64,000 nucleotides of DNA from Burhinus oedicnemus (Eukaryota; Chordata; Aves; Charadriiformes; Burhinidae): assembly GCA_008921705.1 (NCBI GenBank), contig VFFE01007255.1, forward strand, positions 1,476,421 to 1,540,420. The letters are read 5' to 3'. Position numbers and translations under genes: made by a program. Each line of letters starts with the position of its first letter. The stretch's first letter is position 1. Shown here piece after piece: positions 12,561 to 25,479 of this stretch. The notes beneath the pieces were generated by a model. That model was not told the origin of the DNA, searched no databases, and was given only the letters and a program-made list of their open reading frames with translations.

Positions 12561-15500
12561 CCTGACTCAAAGCCAAATTTCTGTTCGCAGAAGTGGTCCT
12601 TCTTAGTACATTTTATTGAAAAGGCTTCTATGTCTGAAGTAGAATCACTAGTTAAGTAAAAGGATAATCGTTATGTGAGAAGCAAGGCGTTCTCCTGGAA
12701 TGTGGGGAGTCTCAGCGCTTCCAGTGAGAGAAATGGGTAGGAAATGCCGTAGAACCAGTTAACTCAATGTACCAGAGCTCTTCTAAGCCACATAAACACA
12801 TAGTCTTACTGGGACAGAGGTTGATTCTAAAGCTCTGTTTTTAAGATAAATGGTCTAAAATGGGTTATTGGATATTCTAGCATGGAGTATGGTGTTCTGA
12901 ACAATGTAATTTTCCTTCCCAAACAGAATAAAAATGTCAAGGGCCTCACATTTGCGGGGGAAAAATGGCCACTGTAAAGCATTCAGAAAAGCCCTGTCAT
13001 ACTAGCTACCTTGAAAGGAAATTCATACAGAATACACAAAAATGAGAATAGACACAAATATGGAAACCAGCTGAGTTTCATAGCAGCATTACACTGATTC
13101 AGTGTTCTTTAATGAAAAAGGAAAGTTTGGTAGATGAAGATGTAATTATTGAAGAGAGCACAAGAAACTACAAACTTGAAAGGTGAATGGATAGGGCTGC
13201 AGGAAAGAAAAGAAAAAAGAATCAAAACGAATTGAGCTATTTCAGGGAACACTCCAACATACCTTTAGTGAGGCAACAAAGGGTCCTTTGAAAGTTGAGT
13301 GTTAGGCACTTATTTAAACAAGCCTAAGTGGAAAAAATACCAATTACAGTAGAGGCTCATAATTATTTTAATAAGAAAATAATAGAATACAACAATAAAA
13401 CTGTTAAGAAGAAAATGTCTGTTTCAAATTATTTGACCACATAGAAGACAGAACAGGAATGATAATTTGTGCCTGCTCTGGGTATGTGAAAAAGGATCAT
13501 CAATGTTCTGAAAGCGTGGGAACTCAGAAAACCCACAAGACATTTATATATATCAGAAGTTACATAAACACTTTTGCAATTGAGGCCCTAAAGGAGAAGA
13601 AAGAGAGAAAATGAACAAGAAATATTTAAGCAAAAGAATTTCTGTATATTAGTTCTTTCTTAAATAAATTTTATCCAGTTTCCTGTTGAGAATCACAAAT
13701 TACAGCTGGGAGAAATGTAAGCATAAAATGAAGGTGAAAGATGTCATTTCTAGTCTCAGATCTCGTTCGATGCAGCCTTAATCATTAAACTGCAAGGGGA
13801 ATCCAATTTTTACTTAATTTAATTAAAATACTGGACTTCTATTAGATTTGATTCTATAGAGAAAAATACTCCATGTTCATCAGCTTAGTGTGTATTGTTG
13901 AACTGTGTATTCACTAACTTGGCTAATATCAACCATTATTTTATCTTCCTATCTCCTTCGCAGGAGAAAAGAGCTCAAATCATCACTCCAAAGACTCCAA
14001 GACCTGACAACCTGAGCAGAGGTCAGAGCTAAAACGTTTAAGTGCCTCCAGGTTTCCCTTTGCTCTCCACTAAATCCACTTCTGGAAAAAGGTTTCAGTT
14101 TCTTAGTATTTGAATTCAGGACGTTGCTTAAAGTACTATAGTGCAGGATGTGCTGTGCTAAAGAGATGATATCCCCTTAAAGAGCTTATTTTAAATTTTA
14201 TTAACTTTTCATATCTCTGTTACATGTTCACAATAGACTATATAGACCAACTGGACTTAAAAACAGGAGGAGTAAAACCTTGTCGGTTTTCTTAAGAATT
14301 GAGAACAATTAATGATTTTCTATGTTATAGATTTGAGTATTTTTTGCTTTAAATTTCCATTTAGAAGCTATATCAACAGACAAATTCCAGAAAATTGAAC
14401 ATGATCTCCTTATATCATCCTCTAAAATGCATCTAGAAAAGATCCTGAATCTTTGACAATTACTCACATAATACTGTGAAATTAAAGGAGAAAACTAGAA
14501 AGACCAAATTAATTAGCACTATTCTTTTAACTAACTATCTGTACATCACCCAGAATATCTGGCAAGCCCTTATGACCTATTTGAAGGGAATTCTAATGAC
14601 ACATTCATTTCAGCAAAAGAAATACAATGACACCAAGACAGAAAAATAATTATTTTCATTAAAGAAAAACAACCAACAAACAAACAAAATCGAGTTGCAT
14701 TAATTCCATAGGGAAGCCAAAAAACCCAAGACACATTGAAATAATTCCTGGGAAAGTGACAGGTGTTTCAAAACTAAGCAACAAAAACCTTCAGTAGGAG
14801 ACTACGTAACTCCAGGGCAAGAATCTGCAAATGAAAGAAGATCAGCAGTAATTTATGCACATGACAATTAAAAGAAGAGTTAAAAAAAGTACTCTGAAAT
14901 GTGAAACCTCTGCACAAGAACACCATAAGCTCTACCTTCTTGAAGCACAAAGGAAATCAAATGTGATCAAAGGATTTCTGCTAAATAAAACTGACTACAA
15001 CTACTCAGTACAGGAGAATTGTAATATAAGTGACAAGGCTATTAGCAAGAGGAAGCGATAGCAACTACAGACTAACGGCTATAGAAAACCTCAGATTACT
15101 ATGTTCTGTTCCTACTGAAAAACATAACTATTTGTCTTCAAATCTGTTCTACAAATCTTCACTTATCCGCAACATTCCTCATGGCATGGTGTTCATTATC
15201 ATTAATGAGCTGAACTTCATTTCCACAGGGACAGCAAAAGCAGCAGAATCATTGCAAAGGTAGCAAAAAAATGGGTACACAGTTCTGGGGCTCCCTGCTG
15301 GTTCCCAACCCTTCCTATCATCACTCTGGAAAGGCATGTCCTGGCTGGATACTCCATTTGTCAGCAGCAGATTATTGTCCATGAAACAGCAGCATCCTTT
15401 CTGAAGGAAAACCCGGATAGCCCTCTACCAGCCAGGGTGCACAGCCTGTATCCCCTGGCCTTGTTTGAGCCAGGCAGAACATCCAAGCAGCCAGGATGCC

Positions 15501-15670
15501 TCAGCAGTGTCCAAAAATTATGATGGTACAAATCCACAGCTGATGAACCCACTGTGCCCCACGACTGGCAACTTAGAGATGCCAAACTCCACGTGCCGTC
15601 CTTGTCAACGTTTGGGGATTGACATTTTTCAGAGGCTCTGCCAACTTTTTATATATATAGAAAACGCAGT

Positions 15671-15780
15671 TCTTTTGTTTGTTTGGGGTCAAGGTGTGTG
15701 TGTGTTTGAGTGGTTTTGTTGCTTTTCAGGGCTTGGAGTTTTTGGGTGGTTTGGAGGTTTTTTTGTTTGGTTTGGTTTTG
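15671..15780. repeat. GT/T-rich low-complexity block
   Basis: About 110 bases are almost entirely T and G, including a short (TG)n run near 15694 and repeated GGTTT motifs. The block inflates the open frame at 15465-15857, whose translation becomes F/G/W-rich here and is not a credible protein. Confidence 0.85.
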
Positions 15781-16869
15781 ACCTTTCTTTAGAAGAAAAG
15801 GTTCTGCCAGTTAGGCAAAATTCTGGACTGGACACGAGATATGAATATGTTTTGTAGCAGAGTTCTGGTTTTCCCTTGTCAGTAGCTACCTAACGTTATC
15901 AAGAACCATTTTCATTAAATGATTTGCTCTATAGACACTTTGCCAATGCATTACTGATTCCCAAACTCTATTTATCTTTTGAAAATGCACATTCTTTTCA
16001 CTGAACACCAAGGTAAATCTTCAAGCAAAAAAAAAAAAGTTTCTTTAATGAAAAAAATGCATCCAGGATTACTGATAATGATTCTACAAGAGATGTAAGG
16101 TTTTTATTTTAATTTCCCACAGCTAAATATCCCACAGATTTAAACTTTCTACATGCCAAATATCCACATGTCTCTTTGGAATCAGGTGTAGAAGACTCAG
16201 TGTAACATGTTCAAAGGAGATAGATAAAGTCACAGACAGTGTGCCCCAGCTGTGGGATTTGTTTGTTTGCCTTAACAGATGATGCTGGTCTTTCTAGAAA
16301 TGGATTTATTTCCCACTTCTCCTGTATTACTCTCTTTTTGCTTTTTTTTTTTTTTTTTTTTAAGAACTCCAGAATATCAGAGCAATTACGACTTTAGCAA
16401 TTATTTTGTAAGTACTTTTAAAATTTTACTATCCAGCCAAGTATCTTCATAATGTACTAAGTTTGCCTATAACTTAGGAGTTATAGAACCAAAATATCCA
16501 AATCAATATCCAGAAAGTATCACATCTTTAAACCAAATTAACTTATGTAGGAGCAGTTAATCCTTGGTGTCAGGCCATGCTGCCTTTTTATTTTTTTCCC
16601 CTTAAGTAATTTAAAAGATAATTTCCCTGAGGATTTAAAAACACTGAGATATGCTACATGGAATAGCATCAGCTCTGCCTGGGAAGAAGGACATACTTCA
16701 CATGTCTTTAAAATAAATTGCCAGAGACTGTAATATAGCCTTCCTGGGCACTTTCATCATAGTGCTACCTATTTATTATTGAGAAAATGTCAAATTCAGA
16801 TGTTAATTCAGGAAGCAAAATTTTACAGATTGAACCATGAAAATTATACTCATAATGCACAAAGAAAGA
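15781..16869. other. AT-rich non-coding stretch
   Basis: No gene is seen. The stretch includes a run of 20 T residues at 16342-16361 and A-rich runs near 16027. Nothing else is recognisable. Confidence 0.65.
16342..16361. repeat. Poly-T run (20 nt)
   Basis: An uninterrupted run of T in AT-rich sequence. It could be the tail of an old antisense retroposed sequence, but no body is recognisable beside it. Confidence 0.9.
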
Positions 16870-17230
16870 GCAGCAACACGTCTCGAAGGGAACTCGGACG
16901 ATGAATCTGAGCTTGAGTATATCTGTAATTAAAACGGATAGTGCACATAGAGGCATGTGTTATGCACGCATATTAAGATGTAATGCCGACGCACTAAGTG
17001 AGCCCAGAGCAGCAGGAATGGATTCCCACAGATCCACAAGATCCAGAAAGTACATTGTCCTATTAAATACGTGCAATGCAGAATTGTAGGAAGCAGACGA
17101 TGCTGCGGGTTCAAATGCTGCCATGGTGCAGGTGATGCTCAGCTCTGGCAGAGCCCTGGCAGATCTAGCCGCTTTGAGCTTACATGTCACTGCATCTGAC
17201 TGCTACTCAGTCAGTCCGTGGCCACGCATG
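16870..17230. other. CpG-richer segment, open on both strands
   Basis: CpG dinucleotides cluster here (for example in CTCGAAG, CTCGGACGATG, GCCGACGCAC, TACGTGC, GACGATGCTGCGGG, GTCCGTGG), unlike the CpG-depleted flanks. Overlapping frames of 60-76 codons are open on both strands (16901-17089 plus; 16929-17114 and 16960-17190 minus). That pattern fits a conserved element or an old exon or retrocopy better than any one of these frames. A B-box-like GGTTCAAATGC occurs at 17109, but no SINE body follows. The segment is unassigned. Confidence 0.35.
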
Positions 17231-17734
17231 ATTCTGCTAATGCTTAATCTCTAGAATTTACTGCTGAAAACAGTTTTATCAAATAACAAGATTACAGCTG
17301 CTGAAGAAAATGGAAATAGATTTTTTCATATGTTAACTTACAAATATATGTTTTTATGCTTAATACTTTGATTTTCCTGCACTCCGCTGAGCAGTCACCC
17401 TTTTCAACTTAAGCTCTCCAGACCAGGAATCTTCCACATTTATTTTAAAAGCTGTCGCTCCCCAGACTTGAGCCAAAATCAAGTGACTGATCTTGAATTT
17501 AAATCCCTACGTGACCTTGGCTGAGTCTGTAGACATACTGGACTAGTTGCCCCTGCATGCTCCATCTTAACAGACAACTAGTTTATACTAGGGAAGGAAG
17601 GTGTCTGCTCCAGATGTGTGAAAGTCATATCCAGCAACCCAGCTTGCTTTACCATGAACACGGTTATGGAAAACAGTACTAGAAACCACAGATCTCAGGA
17701 CATTCAGATCAAAATGTGGTCACATCCCCGAGCT

Positions 17735-17951
17735 GGTTTCGCTCCAAAATTGAGGAGGAACTTCCTTACTTCGAGGTGGCAGAGCCCTGGAACAGGCTGC
17801 CCAGAGAGGTGGTGGAGTCTCCGACTCTGGAGACATTCCAAACCCGCCTGGACGCTGTCCTGTGCAACCTGCTCTGGGTGACCCTGCTCTGGCAGGGGGG
17901 TTGGACTAGATGATCTCCAGAGGTCCGTGCCAACCCCTGTGGATTCTGTGA
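17735..17951 (+). mobile_element. CR1 LINE, 5'-truncated 3' end, sense
   Basis: The sequence follows the avian CR1 3' end closely: GAGGAGGAACTTCCTTAC, then CTGGAACAGGCTGCCCAGAG, then GTGCAACCTGCTCTGGGTGA, then GGACTAGATGATCTCCAGAG, ending in ATTCTGTGA (17943-17951). This is the extreme C-terminal reverse-transcriptase ORF and 3' UTR of a non-LTR retrotransposon. The rest of the LINE is missing, so the copy is inactive. The open frames at 17618-17913 are parts of this element, not host genes. The fairly high resemblance suggests a moderately young avian insertion. Confidence 0.95.
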
Positions 17952-19658
17952 AAATTGAAAAAAACCCGACAACTACAATTCAATAAAACAGGTGAAAAAA
18001 TGACACTAACCATGTATGTTCACACCCAAGATAAATCGCAAAAACTTGTAATGCTGTCACTTTTATAGTGCTGGAGAAGGTAGTAGTTTGCCAGAGTATT
18101 TAGGTACTTATAACCCCGCACTGCTGGACAAAAAAAATTTGTCTCTCTGGGCATGTAGTCGAAAGAGAAGTATTTATAAAAAGAAGTTATCTTATTTTAA
18201 ACTCAATGTACTAAATAATTTAGCGCAGTATGTTGTTTAGCAGAACCTTAAGTTCCTAAACAAAAAGACTAATGTCTAATCAAAGTTGCCCACCTGGAAA
18301 ATTGTGGTACTTGCTCAATGTTATCAGAATAGGCTCATTTACTGGAGCAGCATTGTACAAAAATAGTCTTGTGTATAAAACATTATCCTGATTATAGGAT
18401 TACTCCTGTTAGCAGCCATTCATTTTAAAGCATCGCTACCCTTCTTAAAGCAAGACAGAGTACCGTGTTATTTTACGGTAATGGCAGCGAATACTGCACC
18501 CTAATCATGGAACTCCTTAGGATAATTACTGCTCAAATACCAGGGTAGTTGACTAAGCTCCATCTCTTAATACCTGGAATGCAAAGGTGTTACATATGAG
18601 GTAAATCTCAAGAAGACTTTAAGTTTCCAGCTGTTAACTGGCTTCCTAGTGCACTGTCCCTGCAGGTCACCATTGCATCTTTACGGAGACCCACGCTCTG
18701 CCTTTGCCTTAAGGGAAGGGCTGGCTGCTGCTTAGAGGGATCTGTCTGTCCACCAGTCAGTTACTTGCAAACCACCACAACAAAAACTAATGGAGCAAAA
18801 AGTAATGGAGAAGCTTACTGCCTAGACAGAAAAGTATTAAGGCAGACTGTGATAAAGGGAAACAAAGGGTTTTAATAACTGCGGGATCCCTGTTGAGTCA
18901 TTAGCCAGCAATAAACACCAAACAAGAGAGTGGCCTTTGCCTACTCAGCCCTGCCTGAACAAACAAGGAAACAATCACCCGGAGTCCGACACCATACAAA
19001 TTAAATGACCTGCTTGTGCCTGCATGAGAATAAAAACCCACTCTTCCTCACTGCTAACAGCGCCGACAAGCCATCACCTACATAACTTGCACTCCTTCCC
19101 CAAGGAAAGGAGTGAGACATGAGTGCTTAGGGCATCGGTGCAGTTCTTATTCACAGAAGCCCATCTCTCTATTTAACAAGGATAAAATAACTGAAGGAAC
19201 AAGGAATTAATCTAGGGAGTGAGCACTGTTAGGCAATCAGACAAGGCTCTTGAAACGTGGTATCCTACATACTTAGCCAAACACAGTAAAAAGAGAATTC
19301 ACATCATCTGTTTGTTGGACAGAAGTAGTGAGACAGGACAGATTAAATAGTTTCATATTAGAAGGAACTCATTTTACCAATAGTATGAAAAGCAAACAGA
19401 AAATGAAAATTAATAACAGCACAGTTTGCTCTCCCATATGCTTTTCCATCTCACTCACTATTTTACATGGCACTATAAATGGTATCAGACTGCTTGCTTA
19501 CAAGTAATGAGCCATTAAGTAGAATCTCAGCAGATACCTAACAAGATGCACTTCTCTAATTGACTTAATTGTTGGAGCAATTAACAAGACCCAACTTTCC
19601 TTCTTTATATAAAATGTGCCCAAGTTGTTCCAAGCATTGTATAAACATTTTCTCCCAG

Positions 19659-19760
19659 GAATGCTCGTGTGCAGTGAGAACAAAGTTGGAAGATGAAATT
19701 CATAGTCTGTTTCAGAAGAGGGAATGTGTGCATAAATGTCCTTGTGAATCTCAAGGTGAA
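19659..19760 (+). CDS. Candidate exon, Cys-rich, phase 0-0 (102 nt)
   Basis: A segment of exactly 34 codons is framed by an acceptor (ACATTTTCTCCCAG|GA) and a consensus donor (GGTGAA|GTAAGT). The frame starts ECSCAVRTKLEDE and contains CxC near the start and CxxxCxC near the end. Both boundaries fall in phase 0, so it could act as a cassette exon. I do not recognise the family. The same frame is also open upstream to about 19569, which weakens the argument that selection keeps it open. It may be a real exon of an unplaced plus-strand transcript or a chance pseudo-exon. Confidence 0.22.
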
Positions 19761-21040
19761 GTAAGTTTTCAGGGTTTTTTTATGACACATTTTTGTTATC
19801 GTAACCATCAGTGATGGCTGGAGCTGACATTCTTATTAATAAGTTTTCAAAATAATTCTCAAGAAACCTAGTGAGGAGAGAATAAGTCAAACAGGCTGGT
19901 ATCCAAAAAACTCACTGGTCAAATCTCTTGGTGACAAAATAAAATTTTGGTGACAAAATAAAACCACTTCGTGTCTGTCCACATTTTTCAAATTTTCACT
20001 CTTAACATAGACTGAGTCTAACTCTGACCCCTCACGTGGGAAAATTGAGAAACAGCTCATGTCTGCTGCATGCAAACAGGGACAGACCAGAATAAGCAAG
20101 AATCTCAAGAGACAGAAAAATGCGCACAAAACTGAAGTACCAGATATAAAAATGGAGCACAGCCAGAATTTCAGCAAAAACTATTGACCACAGGTGCACA
20201 CTGCCTGGTAGCCATTGTAGGTCAAGTCACAGCATACACATCAGTTCCTTGCTTTTCTGAGAGCTCCCAAAGGTAAGGAAGTCTAAAACCGGGACTCTGG
20301 TTATGGTGGAAGAGCCCCAAGAGCAGTTGCTAACTAACTGGCTCTACACGTGAGACTGAATAGCTGTCAGGTACTGGCAGTTTAGCTAGTGCGCACCTAT
20401 CCAGCCTATTGTGATGCAAAATCAGAAAGTTGTCCTAACTAGGGACAAGCAACGAAAATTCCTCCAGTCAACACAAAAATATTACACAATGATAATATCT
20501 AATCAGCAATAGGCAATCAGAATCTATAAAAGAAAAGATCTAAGTTACAGTACTTTTATATCAATTATAGTCACAAATGCCACTGTGATCTGATGCAGCA
20601 GTTTGTAACTACAGATGCCAGTATCGGGGATCAAAAAGACCTCTTCTGCACTGTAAGAGCTGATACAAATGCAGATCCTGTTTCAGAGGATTCGTAACTT
20701 AGGACAAGATGCAGTAGCTTGATACCATACAAACAGGGTCGGGGGTGGACAAATATGAATGTGCTTTTCTGAATTCACTGTTTTGATAATTAGTCCAGTT
20801 TCAATTGCCCACAATAACAGCGGGAGGAGGAGGGGGGGTATGCAGAGAAAACAATTTTCTCCAGCCTTTCCATTCTGGAGTTTACCAAGGTTTGCCACTC
20901 CTTCAGTTTTGCATTTTAAACTGGATTTCTCTTTCCTTTCGCATCCAATTTGGAGCATAATTTTTCATTGTCATTCTGAGATGTGGCAGCAATCAAGTGG
21001 AAATAGCGGCCAGTAGCCACAGTAAATCATGACTGGGGAG

Positions 21041-21063
21041 TAATTAACTTGTCTGTAATTAAC
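21041..21063. promoter_or_regulatory. Paired homeodomain-type sites
   Basis: TAATTAAC occurs twice (21041-21048 and 21056-21063), spaced 15 bp start to start, in the same orientation. TAATTA is the canonical homeodomain core. In AT-rich DNA this could be chance. No other evidence of an enhancer is visible. Confidence 0.25.
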
Positions 21064-23148
21064 CATGGTATCTGGCAAGAAACTGTGGCATCTTACAACT
21101 AGAGTGGAAAAATTCACATCTAGCATAATTATTGATGATCACTTCAAATGGAATTTATTATTTAGGCATATCCAGATTTTAGCAAGAAAGCAGATCATCC
21201 AGTGTTCTGAACACCCTCACTCCCTCACTCTAAATAAATAAGATCATTTTTTCACCCAGACCATTACTGTGGACTGGCTCTACAGAAAGTCCTTTAAGTT
21301 CCTCAACTGTTGGATGATTGTTGTACCAAATATCTATTTCACCCAAACCTGCAGATTTCTTGAAATCACTATTAAAATTGGTATTTCCTGTGATCACTGA
21401 TGTAACTTCTAAATTGCTTAGGGACACTACTACAGTTTATACCAGCACAAGAAACAGAACCGATTCTGTATTTTAGAGACCTGTGGGTCAGAAAGGATCA
21501 TAGCACCTAGTCTTACCACAGCCTAGCTCATATGGCGGATTACTTTTAGAAATGAAGAACGAAGACGTAACAGGTATTATTGTGTCAGAATTTGCAAATC
21601 AGATCCCCATTAATAGTCCACATTTGGTTGATTTCTATCGCATATTAACACCAACCAATATAATTTCAAATGGTCTCTGCACATTACAAAATTGAGCTTC
21701 ATTCAGACCAGTAAAGAGTGGCACTAAGTGTTCCTGGACTCATACTTTGCATAGCCTTTCCACCAATACAGAAGAAGAATGTTACCTAATTTAAATGGTG
21801 CTACATGCATTCCACACTCACTTTGCACCAACGCAAATAACTGTTTTTACTTATGCAGGTCCCCATAAGTGTCAAATCTATGCCAACAAAGTACAGGCAG
21901 AATAAGGACACAGGTGGTTTAATATCTGCGGATGCTGACAGGTACTGTCAGCATAAATACAATACGCAATAACTGTCAAAATGCAAATAGTGGAAAAAGT
22001 CCCTAAGAACAACTTATTACCATTGCTGACCTCCATAAGAACAACTGCTGTGCCATGAGTTTCTAACAGACTGAAATGCAGAGACATAATTGGTTCTATA
22101 TAAGCTGAGCTTAGGGCTGCAACAAGAAAAGAAATGTTGTTTAGATGCTAATTAATCCTATAAAAGTACAAGGAGGAGTGAATTGTGTCATTAAATTGCA
22201 ACACAGATGTTTGTTGAGCTCCATGCTCAATTTAAAAAATAAAAATAAAAGGAGTTGAGTATATGCTGCATTATTAGAAACAATTTATTCTTTTCATAAT
22301 GGAAAAATAATGGAAAAAGTCTCACTGCCCTGATGTTCCAGGCCAGTGGGGTTTTGTGATGACTCCTCTTCCTCTTGCACTTCGAACACCCAATAAGGCC
22401 GATAAGCAGTAACAGAAGCTGAAAGTAACCTCACAGGAAAACTTAATAGGGTGTATTGTTGGATCTAATTCTAGATTTGAATATAGATGCATTCAGATTT
22501 CTGCATTTAGACACCTTGCAAATAGATACAATACCAGTATCTGGAAAATACATTCCTCTCTGCTGCTCTGGGAATATTTTGACTTTTGCTCCTAGGGCAT
22601 AGACATTGTAACATACCTCCTGAGCATAGGCAAGTTAATAATGTATTGAATGACTGATACAAGAAACGAATCACTGTTGTGTATTTCTGTGGTTTCAGAT
22701 CTGTTTGTTCTGCAAAGCCCTCTGTTCTAATATTTATAAGGTGTCGCAATAAAATATGTTTTACAGACAGGCATTTAAAAGATATCAGTCTTTTGTGAAC
22801 AGATTGTCATTTCAGAAATGACTTTCAACTACAAATAATCTGGTCATCTTAGGCTCCCAGTAATATCTTAAGCTAATTACATAGATTGTTTAAAGAGAGA
22901 CAAAAACAAAAGCCATTTTAAGTGGTTTCTGTTTCTCCTCCCGTTCCTTCCTCCTCCCCACCCCCCATGCTATGAAATTTGGTAAAATACATCTGGAAAT
23001 ACCGTTTAATGTGTTCATTTTCTTTTGGGTAAGAGCTGTGGCAAGGAATAAAACATGAACATCAACACTAACATCAACATTGTTTCTCATTAGACTGGAA
23101 CAGGCAAAATTCCCGATCCTGTAAGCTGCATAACTAAATCTTCCCCAG

Positions 23149-23295
23149 ACTGAGGCAGACATCGCATACCTCCGAGAGCAAAGGGGCAAGGAGCTGCTCA
23201 GGATGATTCATAGCCAGACGCTGACAAGGACGTTCCAAGGAGTCCCAGCATCAAGCGGGTTGATCTGCAATATGGGTAACTTGCAGAATTGCCAG
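23149..23295 (+). CDS. Candidate exon, phase 0-0 (147 nt)
   Basis: This is the best plus-strand exon candidate. It has an acceptor with a branch-point-like ATAACTAAATC just upstream and TTCCCCAG at the edge, an open frame of exactly 49 codons, and a donor TGCCAG|GTAAAA. The frame begins TEADIAYLREQRGKELL and ends GNLQNCQ. An in-frame TAA lies just upstream of the acceptor, so openness begins essentially at the predicted splice site. The segment is richer in G+C and CpG than its surroundings. No domain is recognised. A minus-strand frame (22890-23189) overlaps part of it. It could be a true exon, a conserved non-coding block or a pseudo-exon. Confidence 0.28.
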
Positions 23296-25017
23296 GTAAA
23301 ATTTACTGGGTTGTCACAGCCACGGCTCTGGGTACAGCAGCTCCCGGTTCCCACCGATCCTGTTATAACACCAGAACTACACACACACTGCTTGCAGACT
23401 GCTTGTGGCTCCACATATACATCTAGGGTGCTACAAGCCAGAATACCAAGAAATACAGAGGGTTTACTTGCTTGGCATAATCACAAATTTGAGGTCTCCT
23501 TTACTTCGATTTTTGATTAATCATTTACCTTGGACAAAATTGATGGCAGTATTTCCAGAAAGTTAATTTTATTATGTGAAAGCAACATTTCCTCCTTCCT
23601 CTCTTTTCTCCTACACTTCCTCTTCCTCCAAACACTAACAGTGGTCAGAGAAGATACAAGATGTCAAGTTATTAAAAAAGAAGAAATAAGCAGAAGTAAG
23701 GAGGACAGAACAGCCAGTCCAAAAGTGTCAGGAAAAAGAGTAGCTCAGTGGGCTGCTTATCCTTCCACTGAGTTATTCACATTTACACTCAAATATTTCC
23801 CATAAGGTTTCAGTTTTTCTCAACTTTCAAGGGATGGTAAGAGCCTGCCCAGGATCAGGATTTCTTGGCAGCATGCAGGAGCCAGACTTTCAAATACTCA
23901 TGAAAACAGGCACCAAACTGAGACCAATAAACAACGAATAAAACAGAGGGTACCTCATGGAAACCAAAGATAACGTTAGTTGTGAGAAAACATTTACAGA
24001 TTGTTATGTAGTTAATTCCCATTCCCATGCCCTGTTACAAAAGGTTCCAATCAACACACAAACCACCAGAAAATTCCCCTAAAAAGGTTCTTTGGTCTTA
24101 TGCAGCTGTTGAGTGGGTAAGGCAGAGCTCTTCCAGGCCTCGTCTTCCCTAGGCCCTTCTGCCCACAGCAGCTCTTAGGGACATCCAGGCCAAAAAACCA
24201 TCAATGTGAATAAATCAGTAACAGTTCTTCAACTTGGCTCCTGTATCTAACAAAGAATTTGCCCTAAATAAGCAGTTTGGAACCAGGTGAAACGCTGAAG
24301 GCCTACAGCTCCCATTGGCAGCTATGGGGACTACGCGCAGTTCATGGCTCCCTGGCCATGACAGGCTGCATTTCGCAGTTTATTACTGTTATTGAGCCCA
24401 CTCCTGCATGTAGCTCATTTCTGGAAATTGAATATGAGGCAGCTTTTGCAAATCTGACTGTTTAGGATTTTTTGGTTGTTGTTTACTGAGCTTTTCTGTA
24501 TCAATATTCTTAAGGGAATAGTTTCAAATTATGCTCAAATGCAGCTCCCTCTTTCTCCCTGTGAAATACTGATGGCCATTTCAAAGTGCTACAGAGCAGC
24601 ACTGAACATCATCCTGCACCAAACACTGAGACATCTTGTGTTCAGCAGGCACTGTGGAAGAGCCGGCAGCGTGGATCCCAGGTGAGGTGGATCTCACCAA
24701 TTTCTGTGTCATCACACCTATTAATTCCAGTAGCAATTGGTCATGGTGGGCATTTAATCCTATATTACCTAGCAAAAGTCAATAAAAGTAAGGTTAGACC
24801 CTACGCAGTACGTCCTTCTCTTGCCACCATCAAATATCTGGCTATACTTACCATCCTGAATTGTCATTTTCCATGAAGAAAACATACCTTGCAATCTGTA
24901 CTACAGCTCATTCAATAGTAAATATTTATATATGGCAGTGCATTTTGGCAAGGAAGTACACTATCACTGTGATTAAAAAAATGGAATTTTCTGCATGTTG
25001 AGCAAACAGCTTAATGC
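23296..25017. other. Non-coding stretch
   Basis: No gene is supported. A strong donor-like CCCAG|GTGAGG occurs at 24681, with open frames to its left (24476-24685 and 24586-24876), but no single convincing acceptor defines an exon. No transposon is recognised. Confidence 0.55.
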
Positions 25018-25113
25018 CTTGATTCAGCAATACGCTTCTAGTTAAATCCAGGCTTATGGGTCTTCCTTGTACTGATGGATTTAAGTATGTGCTTAAGTGC
25101 TTTCCTGAAGCAG
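25018..25113. repeat. Ancient palindromic amniote repeat, copy 1
   Basis: The left end GCCTTGATTCAGCAATACGC and the right end GTGCTTAAGTGCTTTCCTGA are imperfect reverse complements, and the middle contains TTTAAGTATGTGCTTAAG. This pattern (TTAAGCACATGCTTAAGTGCTTTGCTGAATC and its complement) is familiar from many bird and reptile non-coding regions. I am unsure of its database family name. A second copy lies at 27074-27147. Confidence 0.5.
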
Positions 25114-25462
25114 AGCTTAACAGATGGAAAACCTTTTGAAACAAGAAGACTGAAAATCAAAAAGCCCTGAAAGATGGCTATTTAAGTCTTCACATAATCC
25201 TATTTGCTCAAATATTTCCAGGGTTCCTTTTCTGTCAATAGCAACAAAATCATTATTTTAATAACTGTAGAAAATAGGAAAGAAGTTAAACAGATAACTG
25301 AGACCACCAAGGAAAATTAATTTTACAAATTCAGTGTGCTTGCAAATCCTCCCCCTGCCCCCCCACTACCTACTATTATGTAGTTTCAAACTGGAGGCCT
25401 GTTTACTTCTCCACATGGGTCAGTATGAAGAAATACCCATTCATATCAGTCAACAACAGCTG

Positions 25463-25479
25463 ACTAGTTGACAACTAGT
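25463..25479. other. Near-perfect 17-bp palindrome
   Basis: ACTAGTTG (25463-25470) and CAACTAGT (25472-25479) are exact complements around a single A. It could be a binding site for a dimeric protein or a chance event. No wider symmetry is seen. Confidence 0.4.

Larger units (their letters stand above)
11263..15670. other. AT-rich non-coding stretch
   Basis: About 4.4 kb with no convincing gene. It includes one exon-like segment at 11740-11809 (listed separately) and a T-rich simple tract at 12498-12560. The rest is A/T-rich sequence without recognisable transposons. Confidence 0.6.
17952..23148. other. Non-coding stretch, mostly AT-rich
   Basis: About 5.2 kb. Apart from the exon-like segment at 19659-19760 and the paired TAATTAAC sites at 21041-21063, no gene or transposon is recognised. 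Frames such as 19887-20177 (minus) and 20683-20958 (minus) carry no recognisable motifs. Confidence 0.6.

Noticed and set aside
15465..15857. 130-codon plus-strand frame
   Set aside because: Its second half is the translation of a GT/T-rich simple tract (F, G and W runs).
17618..17972. Overlapping frames of 65-87 codons on both strands
   Set aside because: They lie in or run into the sense CR1 3' end and are remnants or shadows of the LINE, not host proteins.
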